Source: CAZOWM01 sp964583615 (GTDB taxonomy: Bacteria > Spirochaetota > B62-G9 > DRHN01). From it: 64,000 nucleotides of DNA. The translations under genes and the position numbers were made by a program. Numbering within the stretch: the stretch's first letter is position 1; each line of letters starts with the position of its first letter. Where the stretch lies: NCBI GenBank assembly GCA_964583615.1, contig CAZOWM010000015.1, positions 1 through 64,000 of the forward strand, written 5' to 3'. The notes beneath the pieces were generated by a model. The model did not search any database. It saw nothing but the letters and a program-made list of their open reading frames with translations, and was not told the DNA's origin. This document shows, one piece after another, positions 34,811 to 43,523 of this stretch.

Positions 34811-36106
34811 CTATACGACTTTCTCCTTGATGTTTTTTATTTCAACTTCCCTCTCCATCCGCAGCAGTGAAGCGAATGTTTTTATTTTTTTCAGTATCGG
34901 CTCGTCGATGAGAATACCCCTGGGCACGAGCAGCACACCGTTTTCAAGAATGATCTCGTCTAGAAGGTACATTCCGGGCTTGAGGTTTTTAACCGCGACC
35001 CTTGTAACCGGTTTGTGCTGCTGCGAGCCTGAATCGGTGATGATTTTCACGAAACTGTTGACGATATTGGGATCATAGGATTTGTACGAACCGTCTTTTA
35101 TCCTCTTTATCGCCTCTTCAAAAGTCAGAGCCTTTTTAAATTGATAATCGTCGTAATCACTCGCAATTTTTATAATCTGAGATCCCAAAGGAATGTGTCC
35201 GTTTCTCAGCTTGTCGGGAAATCCCGATCCGTTGTACTCCTCATGGTGCGACCGGATTATCTTCGCAATAGTGTGAAGGGTTTTTACTGCACCCACGATC
35301 TTTTGTCCGATCACGGGGTGGTACATATAGAAATTTCTGCTCTTCTCATCCATCTTCTTGAGATCACCGAAGAAAACATCCTCAGTTGTTCCCACAAGTC
35401 CGATGTCGTGGAGAAACGCCGCCTGTATGATCGTTTCCTTTTCTTCGCTCTCTATCGCCAGTTTGTTGCAGAGTGCTTCAGAGAGCCCAGCCACACGCTT
35501 CGAATGCGCGGCCAGGTCCTTGTGAAACAAAGAGATTATCCCAGTGAGGAGGACAATGATCTCCTGAAAGTTCTCCTTCAGCACATCCGTGATCTTTCTC
35601 AATTTGTCTATCGCTTTTTCGAGCTGGGCCGTCCTTTTTTCAACTTTATCCTCAAGACTATCGTTCAACAGTTTCAGCTCTCTGTTTTTTCTCCATATGA
35701 TCTTGCTCATTTCCTCGTTTCTCTTTTTCAGGTCCGAGTATTCGAGCGCTTTCAGAATGGTAATCTTCAGGTCCTCGTCGTTCCACGGCTTCGTCAGGAA
35801 CCTGTACACCTCGCCGCTGTTTATCGCCTCAATCGTCGCCCGTATGTCCGAATACCCAGTGATCATAATTCGCAGCACATTGGGATACTTGTCCTTTACG
35901 TATTTGAGAAAATCCGTCCCGTTGAGCTGAGGCATCCGCATGTCCGAAAGGACCAGGTCGACGTCATTCAGTCCGAGAATTTTCAGCCCCTCCAAACCAT
36001 TTTTAGCGGTGAAGATCTCGATAGCGTTGTTATTGAAGAAGAGCCGCTTGAAGGCAGACAGGGTATTCACTTCGTCATCAACGAACAGAATTTTATGCTG
36101 TTTCAT
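34811..36106 (-). CDS. Response regulator with HD-GYP-type output domain
   Basis: This 431-residue RpfG-like protein has a receiver domain at residues ~3-120 (ILFVDDE, phospho-Asp in LVLSDMRMP, Thr in MITGYSD, Lys in LTKPW). A coiled segment follows, then an HD domain of the HD-GYP type (~190-370) with FLHDIGLV, HPVIGQKI and HHEEYNGSGFPD. GFP replaces the canonical GYP. HD-GYP proteins hydrolyse cyclic di-GMP, so it could oppose the GGDEF protein at 32815. The start at 36106 follows GGAGGGAATGAGG. It is divergent from the PAS kinase. Confidence 0.92.
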   Translation of the reverse strand: MKQHKILFVDDEVNTLSAFKRLFFNNNAIEIFTAKNGLEGLKILGLNDVDLVLSDMRMPQLNGTDFLKYVKDKYPNVLRIMITGYSDIRATIEAINSGEVYRFLTKPWNDEDLKITILKALEYSDLKKRNEEMSKIIWRKNRELKLLNDSLEDKVEKRTAQLEKAIDKLRKITDVLKENFQEIIVLLTGIISLFHKDLAAHSKRVAGLSEALCNKLAIESEEKETIIQAAFLHDIGLVGTTEDVFFGDLKKMDEKSRNFYMYHPVIGQKIVGAVKTLHTIAKIIRSHHEEYNGSGFPDKLRNGHIPLGSQIIKIASDYDDYQFKKALTFEEAIKRIKDGSYKSYDPNIVNSFVKIITDSGSQQHKPVTRVAVKNLKPGMYLLDEIILENGVLLVPRGILIDEPILKKIKTFASLLRMEREVEIKNIKEKVV

Positions 36107-36237
36107 CCTCATTCCCTCCGGTTCTGTCTCTTCTTCGCACCTATGCAAGCGCGCGCGCAGAACCCCTCTTCTAAATTGTAAACAAATGTTCAGCCATTTT
36201 CAAAAAAATATAGGGCCTAACTGAAGTGGAAATACAA

Positions 36238-36266
36238 TTGATATGGGTGGAGGTTGTGAATTATAC
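36238..36266 (+). promoter_or_regulatory. Sigma70-type promoter of the kinase/REC-HDOD pair
   Basis: TTGATA (36238-36243) and TTATAC (36261-36266) are 17 bases apart, 30 bases before the kinase ATG. Confidence 0.65.
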
Positions 36267-36295
36267 TTTTTTATAGACCTCCGAGGGAAAGAACC

Positions 36296-37633
36296 ATGCC
36301 ACATGCGCGTAAACAGAATGTCTTTGAACCTCACACAGAAAAAGGACCCGGCATTGTCATGACAGATGCCGTCTATAGAACTTTCTTCGAGGAATCCATG
36401 GACATGATCTGTATGACCGCACACGATGACAGGCTGCTCGATGTCAATTGTGCCGGAGTGGCGCTTTTGGGATACAACTCAAAACAACAGATAACGGACA
36501 ACCTCAAACTCAATTCCCTCTTTCATACCGAAAAAAACCTGCAGAAATGGAAGGACCTGATCAGCGCCCAGGGGTTTGTAAAGGAGTTTGAAGCCACTCT
36601 GGTGAAAAAAAACGGAGATTTGATTGCGGCGCTTCTCACCTCGTGTACGATAAAGGCCCCCACGCAGGACAACCCGGTATATGCCACACTGGTACGAGAT
36701 GTGACGGAAAGCATGAGAAACAAGATGCAGGTGCACAAGATGAATGTCGAACTCATCGATTCTCTGTACAACCTACGAAAAGCACAACCGAAACTCGTCC
36801 AGCAGGAAAAACTTGCCTCAATCGGTCAGCTGGCTGCAGGAATCGCTCATGAACTGAACAATCCGATAGGGTTTATATCCAGCAATTTTACCAGCCTGAG
36901 AGCGTATATCGGGATCATAAAAAACTATATACGACTCTTTGAGGGCTCCATTTCCGGAATGAACAACAGCCGCGGCGGAAAGACATCTGAATTCGTACAA
37001 GAGCTCAACGCCTTCAGGGAAGAAAAAAAGCTCGACTACATCTTCAAGGATATCGAAGACCTCGCAAACGAGTCAATGGAGGGGATACAGAGAATTACGG
37101 AGATCGTGCGAAGCCTGAGAAATTTCTCACGGATCGACAACGAAAGCGGAATCGAGCAGTACGATCTTAACGATGCGCTCGAGAGCACGCTTACTGTCGC
37201 GAAAAACGAGATAAAGTACGTTGCGGATGTGAAAAAGGAGCTCTCAGAAATCCCGCTCGTCGAATGTATTGGAGGCGAGATCAACCAGGTCCTCCTGAAT
37301 ATCATCGTAAACTCCGCCCAGGCAATTAAATCGCAAAATCGGAAAGAAAAGGGGCTTATCACGATCAGAACCTACAGGAAGGACGAATACGCTTTCTGCG
37401 AGATTTCCGACAATGGTCCCGGCATCCCTAAAAATATCATCGGGAAGATATTCGATCCGTTTTTCACGACAAAAGAAACGGGAAAAGGCACAGGCCTCGG
37501 GCTGAACATATCCTACGATATCGTTGTGCACAAGCACAGGGGAGATCTCTTTGTGGAAAGCACTGAAGGGAAGGGAACGACATTTACCATCAAGCTCCCT
37601 TTGAAATCCCGTATTCAGAAGGAATACTCCTAA
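36296..37633 (+). CDS. PAS-domain sensor histidine kinase
   Basis: This 445-residue soluble kinase has a PAS domain (residues ~25-140), a coiled linker, a phospho-acceptor His in GIAHELNNPIGF near 182, an N box NIIVNSAQAI, G1 DNGPGIP and G2 GTGLGLNISYDIV. It has no membrane segment, so it senses a cytoplasmic signal. GAGGG precedes the ATG. Its stop is immediately followed by the ATG of the REC-HDOD gene, which marks that protein as its probable partner. Confidence 0.94.
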   Translation: MPHARKQNVFEPHTEKGPGIVMTDAVYRTFFEESMDMICMTAHDDRLLDVNCAGVALLGYNSKQQITDNLKLNSLFHTEKNLQKWKDLISAQGFVKEFEATLVKKNGDLIAALLTSCTIKAPTQDNPVYATLVRDVTESMRNKMQVHKMNVELIDSLYNLRKAQPKLVQQEKLASIGQLAAGIAHELNNPIGFISSNFTSLRAYIGIIKNYIRLFEGSISGMNNSRGGKTSEFVQELNAFREEKKLDYIFKDIEDLANESMEGIQRITEIVRSLRNFSRIDNESGIEQYDLNDALESTLTVAKNEIKYVADVKKELSEIPLVECIGGEINQVLLNIIVNSAQAIKSQNRKEKGLITIRTYRKDEYAFCEISDNGPGIPKNIIGKIFDPFFTTKETGKGTGLGLNISYDIVVHKHRGDLFVESTEGKGTTFTIKLPLKSRIQKEYS

Positions 37634-38857
37634 ATGGCGCAAACGACGGGGAAAGTACTCTTTGTCGACGACGAGATCAACATACTCAAGAGCATTCAGA
37701 GGGGATTCCTTCACTCTTCCTTCGAGGTTGTGACCGCGGAATGTGCGAAAGACGGCCTGGAAATTCTCGAAGAAGGAGAAATCGATGTTCTCGTGACCGA
37801 TTACCGCATGCCGGAAATAGACGGCCTGCAGTTCCTCAAGATCGTAAAGAATAGATACCCTGAGGTCAACCGAGTCATACTCAGCGGCTTCATCGAGAAA
37901 TCGATCGCAGTCGAATCTTTGACACGGGGACTTGCCTCGACCTATATTCTGAAACCGTGGATGAACGAGGACGTCGAGCAGAGAATCACGCATATCCTCA
38001 GCATGCGAAAGATTCTGAAATCGAAGAAACTGCTCAGTGTAATCAATCAGATAGAGAATCTTCCCTTCCTGTCCAATATCTACCAGGAGTTCATGGAAGC
38101 GGTAAATGAAGAAAAACCGATGAGCGCAATATCGAAGATCATTCAAAAGGACCCTTCGATTGCGACCAAGGTACTGCAGGTGGCAAACTCCGCATTCTAC
38201 GGGTTGAAGAACTGCACTTCAATTACGCAGGCATCTGTGACGCTCGGTCTGGACACGCTTCAGGATATCCTTCTCACAATATCAATTCTCAACACAATGA
38301 AGTGGAAAAATGAGCACACCAGGTGCCTGCACGATATATTTCTTCAATCATTTATCATGAATACCCACCTTCCCCAGGTGTACAGCTACCTTCCGGAGTC
38401 TCGATATTACAAAATATTCCCTTCCGTCGGGCTCACCTACGATGTAGGAAAAATCATTCTCCTCCAGTATTACCCCGAACGGTTTAAAAAAGTAATGCAC
38501 TATATGAGCTGCCATCCGGACAAAGATTTCTATCAGAGCGAGCTCATGTGCGGATATCACGAAATCACGCACCAGGAAATCGGGGCATTTTTTCTTGATC
38601 ACTGGAACCTTCCGGAAATATTCGTCGAGACCGCGATGTATCATCACACCCCGGAAAAATCCTCCATTCAGTACCGGGAAATCGTTGAACTTGCCGCATA
38701 CATAGACGGCTCAATCGATCTGCTGTGGAAGGCAGAGGACATCGATTCGCTTGAAGCCCCTCCCTTTCCTCATGAGGGTTTGTCCCGTCCCGTCATTGAT
38801 GAAACATTTACATCCATTAAGAAAAAGATGAAAAAGCAGATATTTTTCGAGATCTGA
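37634..38857 (+). CDS. Response regulator with HDOD output domain
   Basis: This 407-residue protein has a receiver domain (~7-125; LFVDDE, LVTDYRMP, LSGF, LKPW) and a C-terminal HDOD domain (~150-350; ISKIIQKDPSIATKVLQVAN then HEITHQEIGAFFLDHW). HDOD domains are HD-like but usually lack catalytic metal ligands and act as signalling scaffolds, for example in chemotaxis or c-di-GMP circuits. It begins directly after the kinase stop codon with no gap, so expression is coupled. Confidence 0.93.
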   Translation: MAQTTGKVLFVDDEINILKSIQRGFLHSSFEVVTAECAKDGLEILEEGEIDVLVTDYRMPEIDGLQFLKIVKNRYPEVNRVILSGFIEKSIAVESLTRGLASTYILKPWMNEDVEQRITHILSMRKILKSKKLLSVINQIENLPFLSNIYQEFMEAVNEEKPMSAISKIIQKDPSIATKVLQVANSAFYGLKNCTSITQASVTLGLDTLQDILLTISILNTMKWKNEHTRCLHDIFLQSFIMNTHLPQVYSYLPESRYYKIFPSVGLTYDVGKIILLQYYPERFKKVMHYMSCHPDKDFYQSELMCGYHEITHQEIGAFFLDHWNLPEIFVETAMYHHTPEKSSIQYREIVELAAYIDGSIDLLWKAEDIDSLEAPPFPHEGLSRPVIDETFTSIKKKMKKQIFFEI

Positions 38858-38928
38858 AAAAACGAATTCGAAAAGCATCCAGCCTCTGCCCAGCGCTTCA
38901 TTCTTCATGTTCCCCGGGCAGGGCACCG

Positions 38929-41900
38929 TCAGTTGGAATCGAATATTTCACGCACTTTCCTCGCAAGCTCGTTCGGTGTGAAGGGCTTTTGTAAAAAGAG
39001 CATATCCTCATCAACAAACCCATGCTGCCCGATTGCATCGCCTGCATATCCCGATATGTAGAGTACTTTCAGATCATCGTATATTTTCTTCAGTTTCAGC
39101 GCAAGCTCTCTCCCGCTTATTCCGGGCATGATGATGTCGGTAATGAGCATGTCAATGGGACCTGGATTTCCATTTGTGTTTTTTTTGACTGCGTCCTCTC
39201 CGCTCTGCGCTTCATGCACTGTGTACCCGAGCTTCCCGAGTGAGGAAACGATCATCTTTCTCACCACGGCCTCATCCTCGACAACGAGGATCGATTCAGA
39301 GCCACCCCGAGTCTCGTCGAACTTCTCATGAAACTCAGGCTGCAGATCTTCCCGTTGCAACTTCGGAAACACGATCTTAAAAGTCGTGCCTTTCCCGGGT
39401 TCGCTGTCCAGGAAAATGAATCCGCTGCTCTGATGGATGATCCCGTAAGCCGTTGCGAGCCCAAGTCCCGTGCCTTTTCCCTTCTCCTTGGTAGTGAAGA
39501 ATGGTTCGAATATCATTCGTGAAATTTTTTCATCAATACCGGTGCCGGTATCTTGAACGATGAAGTAGACGTATTCCCCGGAAGGAACAGTGTGCCCGAG
39601 ATGGCAGCGATGCTGTTTCATGCATACGTGCCCTGTTTCGACGGTGATCGTCCCTCCATTCGGCATAGCGTCCCGTGAGTTGACAATCAGGTTTATCAGC
39701 ACCTGCTCGAGCTGACCGGGGTCGGCTTTGACGAATTCCTCAGCTTTACTCAGTTTGGTTCGGAAATCGATGTCTTCTCCGATTACTCTTTTCAGCAAGC
39801 TTTCCAGATTTTTTATAAGCGTGTTGAGATCAACTCTTTTCGGCTGAAGCATTTGTTTTCTGCTGAATGCGAGAAGTCTTTTGGTAAGAAGTGCCGCCCT
39901 CTCAGCGGATTTTTTTATTTCCTCAACACACTCCGCTTCCTCCTCTCCGAGTGTAGAGCTGAGCGCAAGGATGTCGGAGTACCCCAGTATGGCGGTAAGC
40001 AAATTGTTGAAATCGTGTGCAATTCCACCGGCGAGCCTGCCGATTGCCTCCATCTTCTGCGAGTGAAGCAGAAGCTCCTCGCTCTCCTTGAGCGCGCGCT
40101 GGGTTTTTATCCGCTCTGATATGTCCCTGGAAACCCAAAGAACCGCCTTCTCTCCCTTGTATTCAATGGGTTTGGTATTTATTTCCACAGGAATTTTTGC
40201 TCCGTCCTTACACACATGCACCGTCTCAAATATTCTTCCCTTCTCCATCCCCACTCCTGTCCAGTGGTCGGCGGACAGGTCGAAAGACGCGGGATCAACA
40301 AGGTCCTGTGGTGTCATTTTCAGCAGTTCCTCCCTGCTGTACCCGAGCCTCTGGAGGGCAGGTGTGTTTACTTCCAAAAACCTCCCCTCGGGATTCCGGA
40401 TGAAAATCGCATCACTTGAATTGTCGAAAAGAGCCCTGTACTGACGCTCTGATTCCCTGATCTTTTTTTCAGCATTTTTTTGCTCGGTTACATCGTGTAT
40501 TACGGTTACTACATTCGCCACTTCCGTTCCCACGACCACAGGAATCTTCTTGGTCTGCGTGATGAATCTCCTATTTCCTATCTCCATCGTTTCCTCGGTG
40601 CTGATGAGCTCTCCTGTTCGGAAAACACGCGCATACTGCCTGAAAACCTCCTCCGGAAGAAAGGGATACACATCACGGAGATTTTTCCCCTCCACATCTT
40701 TTACGATGCCCTGCTCTTTGTTGATTCGCCGAACTTTGTCGTTTATAAGAACAAAGTTCAGCGATTCGTCCACCATATGCACGAAATCGTCAAGTGAATT
40801 GATCGTTGCGCGATAGCGGAGCTCCGAGCGTTTTATTTCTTCCTCGATTTCTTTTCGTTCCGACACGTCGCGCACGATCGCCAGTACTCCGGTTATTTCC
40901 CCGTTCTGTTCGAGCGGCCCCATGCACGCCTCCGCCCATCCTTCAGTGTTGTCCTTGTGGCAAATAGGGTACTGTATATTCCTTATCTTTTTCCCTGAAA
41001 GCAGAGATGTAAAGAGTCTTGCGTACTCGGGAATATTGACCGGAAAGAAAGAGGGGATCTCACTGAAGTGCTTTCCCACATAGTCCTGCTGCGAATACCC
41101 GCCTATTTCCAGCATGGCACTGTTCACCGTCAGAACATGCCCCTTTCTGTCGAGTGTGACGATTCCGTCCGGTGCGATCTCCACAAGGTTCCTGTATCGT
41201 TCTTCCGATGCTCTCAGCGCGTTCTCAATCATTTTGTGCGCAGAAATATCCGTGACGATTCCCAGTATTGCTCTTTCACCCTCATAATCGATGATCTTGG
41301 TCGTAATGAGAGCTTCGATTTTCTCGCCATCGCAGGTGAGTAATGCATAATCGTACGGGGGGATTTCCTCACCTTTGAGGTGCTTTTGAAACGCCTCCCG
41401 TATACACTCGCGGTATTCAGGGTGAATGATGTCCATGAAACGAAAATCCCTAGAAAGAAAACTCTCCTTCGTGTACCCCATAACATCCTCGCATTTTTTG
41501 TTCACGTACACGACTCTGCCGTTTTTGTTTATGAATATCATATTCGGGGAAGATTCGGCGAGGTTTCTGAACTTCTGTTCCGACTCGGCCAGTGCTTCTC
41601 TCGCCTTTTCCACATCCGTGATGTCCCTTATTGTTCCGACAATGTAATCGTCGCCGGTATGAGGATCGGTGTACAAAGACTTCTTCGTGGATATGGTGTA
41701 TACACATCCGTCTATAGTCTGAGGTTCGATGTTCAACACAGGCAGCCTCTTTTCAAACACCTCCTCATCTTTTTCCCAGTAAACTGCAGACTGCTCTTGT
41801 GGAAAGAGATCGAAATCCGTTTTCCCTAAAAGCTCCTCACACGGAAGCCCCCAGAAATTACAGCACGATCGATTGAGAAAGACCCATCGGTGTTTTCTGT

Positions 41901-41961
41901 CCTTGACGAATAAAAGATCATCGAGCGCATCGAGCATGTTTTTAAAAAAATCACAGTCCAT
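38929..41961 (-). CDS. Hybrid histidine kinase with about five PAS domains and receiver
   Basis: This is a 1010-residue cytoplasmic hybrid kinase. Five PAS/PAC units run from residue ~1 to ~625 in steps of about 120, with PAC-like ends such as GTIRDITDVEKA and AIVRDVSERKE. Then come the HisKA box GGIAHDFNNLLTAILGYSD near 650, the ATPase motifs (NLIVNSRDAM, GTGLGLATAYGI) and a C-terminal receiver (~885-1010; ILVVEDE, LITDIIMPG, FLQKPF). GAGGG precedes the ATG. There is no membrane segment. The partner and signal are unknown. Its closest relative in the window is the kinase at 43523-45535. Confidence 0.94.
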   Translation of the reverse strand: MDCDFFKNMLDALDDLLFVKDRKHRWVFLNRSCCNFWGLPCEELLGKTDFDLFPQEQSAVYWEKDEEVFEKRLPVLNIEPQTIDGCVYTISTKKSLYTDPHTGDDYIVGTIRDITDVEKAREALAESEQKFRNLAESSPNMIFINKNGRVVYVNKKCEDVMGYTKESFLSRDFRFMDIIHPEYRECIREAFQKHLKGEEIPPYDYALLTCDGEKIEALITTKIIDYEGERAILGIVTDISAHKMIENALRASEERYRNLVEIAPDGIVTLDRKGHVLTVNSAMLEIGGYSQQDYVGKHFSEIPSFFPVNIPEYARLFTSLLSGKKIRNIQYPICHKDNTEGWAEACMGPLEQNGEITGVLAIVRDVSERKEIEEEIKRSELRYRATINSLDDFVHMVDESLNFVLINDKVRRINKEQGIVKDVEGKNLRDVYPFLPEEVFRQYARVFRTGELISTEETMEIGNRRFITQTKKIPVVVGTEVANVVTVIHDVTEQKNAEKKIRESERQYRALFDNSSDAIFIRNPEGRFLEVNTPALQRLGYSREELLKMTPQDLVDPASFDLSADHWTGVGMEKGRIFETVHVCKDGAKIPVEINTKPIEYKGEKAVLWVSRDISERIKTQRALKESEELLLHSQKMEAIGRLAGGIAHDFNNLLTAILGYSDILALSSTLGEEEAECVEEIKKSAERAALLTKRLLAFSRKQMLQPKRVDLNTLIKNLESLLKRVIGEDIDFRTKLSKAEEFVKADPGQLEQVLINLIVNSRDAMPNGGTITVETGHVCMKQHRCHLGHTVPSGEYVYFIVQDTGTGIDEKISRMIFEPFFTTKEKGKGTGLGLATAYGIIHQSSGFIFLDSEPGKGTTFKIVFPKLQREDLQPEFHEKFDETRGGSESILVVEDEAVVRKMIVSSLGKLGYTVHEAQSGEDAVKKNTNGNPGPIDMLITDIIMPGISGRELALKLKKIYDDLKVLYISGYAGDAIGQHGFVDEDMLFLQKPFTPNELARKVREIFDSN

Positions 41962-41983
41962 TTTCTTTCCCTCGCACTTTTAT

Positions 41984-42013
41984 AGTATAGAACAGGATTC
42001 AAAGGATTCACAA
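41984..42013 (-). promoter_or_regulatory. Possible promoter of the five-PAS kinase
   Basis: TTGTGA (42008-42013) and TATACT (41984-41989) are 18 bases apart on the minus strand, about 25 bases before the ATG. Confidence 0.4.
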
Positions 42014-42030
42014 ACTTTTAGAGGTTTTAT

Positions 42031-42059
42031 CTCCAGAGGGTGACTTCCAGTCACTGGAG
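42031..42059. repeat. Imperfect palindrome between TPR and kinase genes
   Basis: CTCCA...TGGAG encloses a perfect GTGACT-TCC-AGTCAC stem. It lies between the TPR gene stop and the kinase promoter. No T-run follows in either direction, so it could be an operator or an RNA structure rather than a terminator. Confidence 0.4.
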
Positions 42060-42098
42060 GAAAAGATTTGCTCACCTGCCGGTGATCTGTGCACCATG

Positions 42099-43523
42099 TC
42101 AGCACTGTTCATAGGACTCACAGCAGGTATCGAGGAGCCGGCCGATATTTTCCTTTCCCTTCTCGTTCATAAGGTCGTAGACGTGTTCTAAATAGGAAAA
42201 AAACTCCTCTTTTCTCCTCTTCATCTTGAAAAGCAGGCTCATGAGCGCATCCTGGTAGGGGTTTTTCGAGATCGTCAGGGAGGCGATCAGTGGATCGAGC
42301 GTACTCACCTTTGCTCCATTGAAAAGGAAGGCGTTAAGAATGATCCCGATCTCCGAAGGAATAAGCAGCTTTTCGCATTCATCCTCTTCGAGGCCGATCT
42401 CCCTTCCCAGGTAGCGCTTTGTGTCTTTTGCAACCGGAGACCCGGGTTTCAGCTCAATCGTCTTTTCAGAAAATGCGACTATCTGATCGTGATACTCTGC
42501 TGCATCGAGATTGTGCATGCTGACGAGCGCGTAGTAATATGCATCCGCCAGATAGGGATATACGCCGCAAAGATCGAGTAATCTGCCCAGTGCGGCGGGA
42601 TAATCCCCCTCTTCAAAAAATGAGATTCCTTCGAGATATGAGAAGAAAAAGTGCTGCACCCCCTGTTCTTTGAGCTCCTCAACAAAGTGACGGACCTTCT
42701 GCAATGGTCCGCCGGCCAAGAAAAGTACGATGAGTTTTTCGACGGGCCCCGGATTCTGCAGCTCTTTGATATGATCGATAATTCTCTCGATTCTGTTTCT
42801 GCACCTTCGGCGCTCTTCGACTCCATATCCGTCGGAAAGGGTATACGCAAAAAGCAGCATGAGCACGGCATTGACGAGGTTCCCATTTTTCTTGTACAGG
42901 TCAGCCATAAAATGTATATCATCGAGCATGTAGGGTTTGAGATTTACCACGTAGCCGAGTAAATAGAGCGCCTCATCACTTTTTTTCATTCTCAGAAGAA
43001 CATCGATGTAGTTTCTCATCGAAGCGGGGGAAAATATTTCAGAGGGTTTGCCCATGTCACTGTAAAAACTCTCGTAGCGCTCGAACGCCTTCTCATAGTT
43101 TTTTTGCTCGTAATAATAATCCCCGAGCATGCGCTCGAACTGAAACGGGTCCTTTCCATAGGGCACACGAACCGCTCCGTTCGGTGCATTTCGATCCTGT
43201 ACAGAGTTTCTCTTGAGCTTGAGAAAATGCCGAGAGTAGCGTTCGATTTCCTTTTCCGGAATACGGCGCCCTTGATCGATGTACAAACCGATCAGGAGAG
43301 AATAACTCTCGTATGCATGCTCAAGGCAGGAAGTGTTTCTAAGATCCTCCTTTAATAGAGCTTCTGATTTCTCCGGTTCGCCGCTGTCGAAGTAAAGACG
43401 TGCGAGATAGAATAGAATGCAATGATCCCTGTGCGTTTTGTACAACTGCTCGAGGTAAGTTATCTTCTGCCCCGCAGTTGGAATCTCTTCCACGCGTTTC
43501 TTTATGGAGTCTTTATCCATCAT
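42099..43523 (-). CDS. Cytoplasmic TPR-like protein
   Basis: This 474-residue helical protein has degenerate tetratricopeptide-like pairs, for example ILFYLARLYFDSGEPEKSE near 35, GDYYYEQKNYEKAFERYESF near 133 and SYLEGISFFEEGDYPAAL near 290. There is no signal peptide and no catalytic motif. Its ATG overlaps the stop of the upstream hybrid kinase by one base (TAATG), so translation is coupled. A functional link to that kinase, such as a scaffold or accessory sensor, is likely but unproven. Confidence 0.75.
   Translation of the reverse strand: MMDKDSIKKRVEEIPTAGQKITYLEQLYKTHRDHCILFYLARLYFDSGEPEKSEALLKEDLRNTSCLEHAYESYSLLIGLYIDQGRRIPEKEIERYSRHFLKLKRNSVQDRNAPNGAVRVPYGKDPFQFERMLGDYYYEQKNYEKAFERYESFYSDMGKPSEIFSPASMRNYIDVLLRMKKSDEALYLLGYVVNLKPYMLDDIHFMADLYKKNGNLVNAVLMLLFAYTLSDGYGVEERRRCRNRIERIIDHIKELQNPGPVEKLIVLFLAGGPLQKVRHFVEELKEQGVQHFFFSYLEGISFFEEGDYPAALGRLLDLCGVYPYLADAYYYALVSMHNLDAAEYHDQIVAFSEKTIELKPGSPVAKDTKRYLGREIGLEEDECEKLLIPSEIGIILNAFLFNGAKVSTLDPLIASLTISKNPYQDALMSLLFKMKRRKEEFFSYLEHVYDLMNEKGKENIGRLLDTCCESYEQC

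Noticed and set aside
42031..42059. Intrinsic terminator after the TPR gene
   Set aside because: The palindrome is good but no T-run follows on either strand, so I list it only as a repeat.
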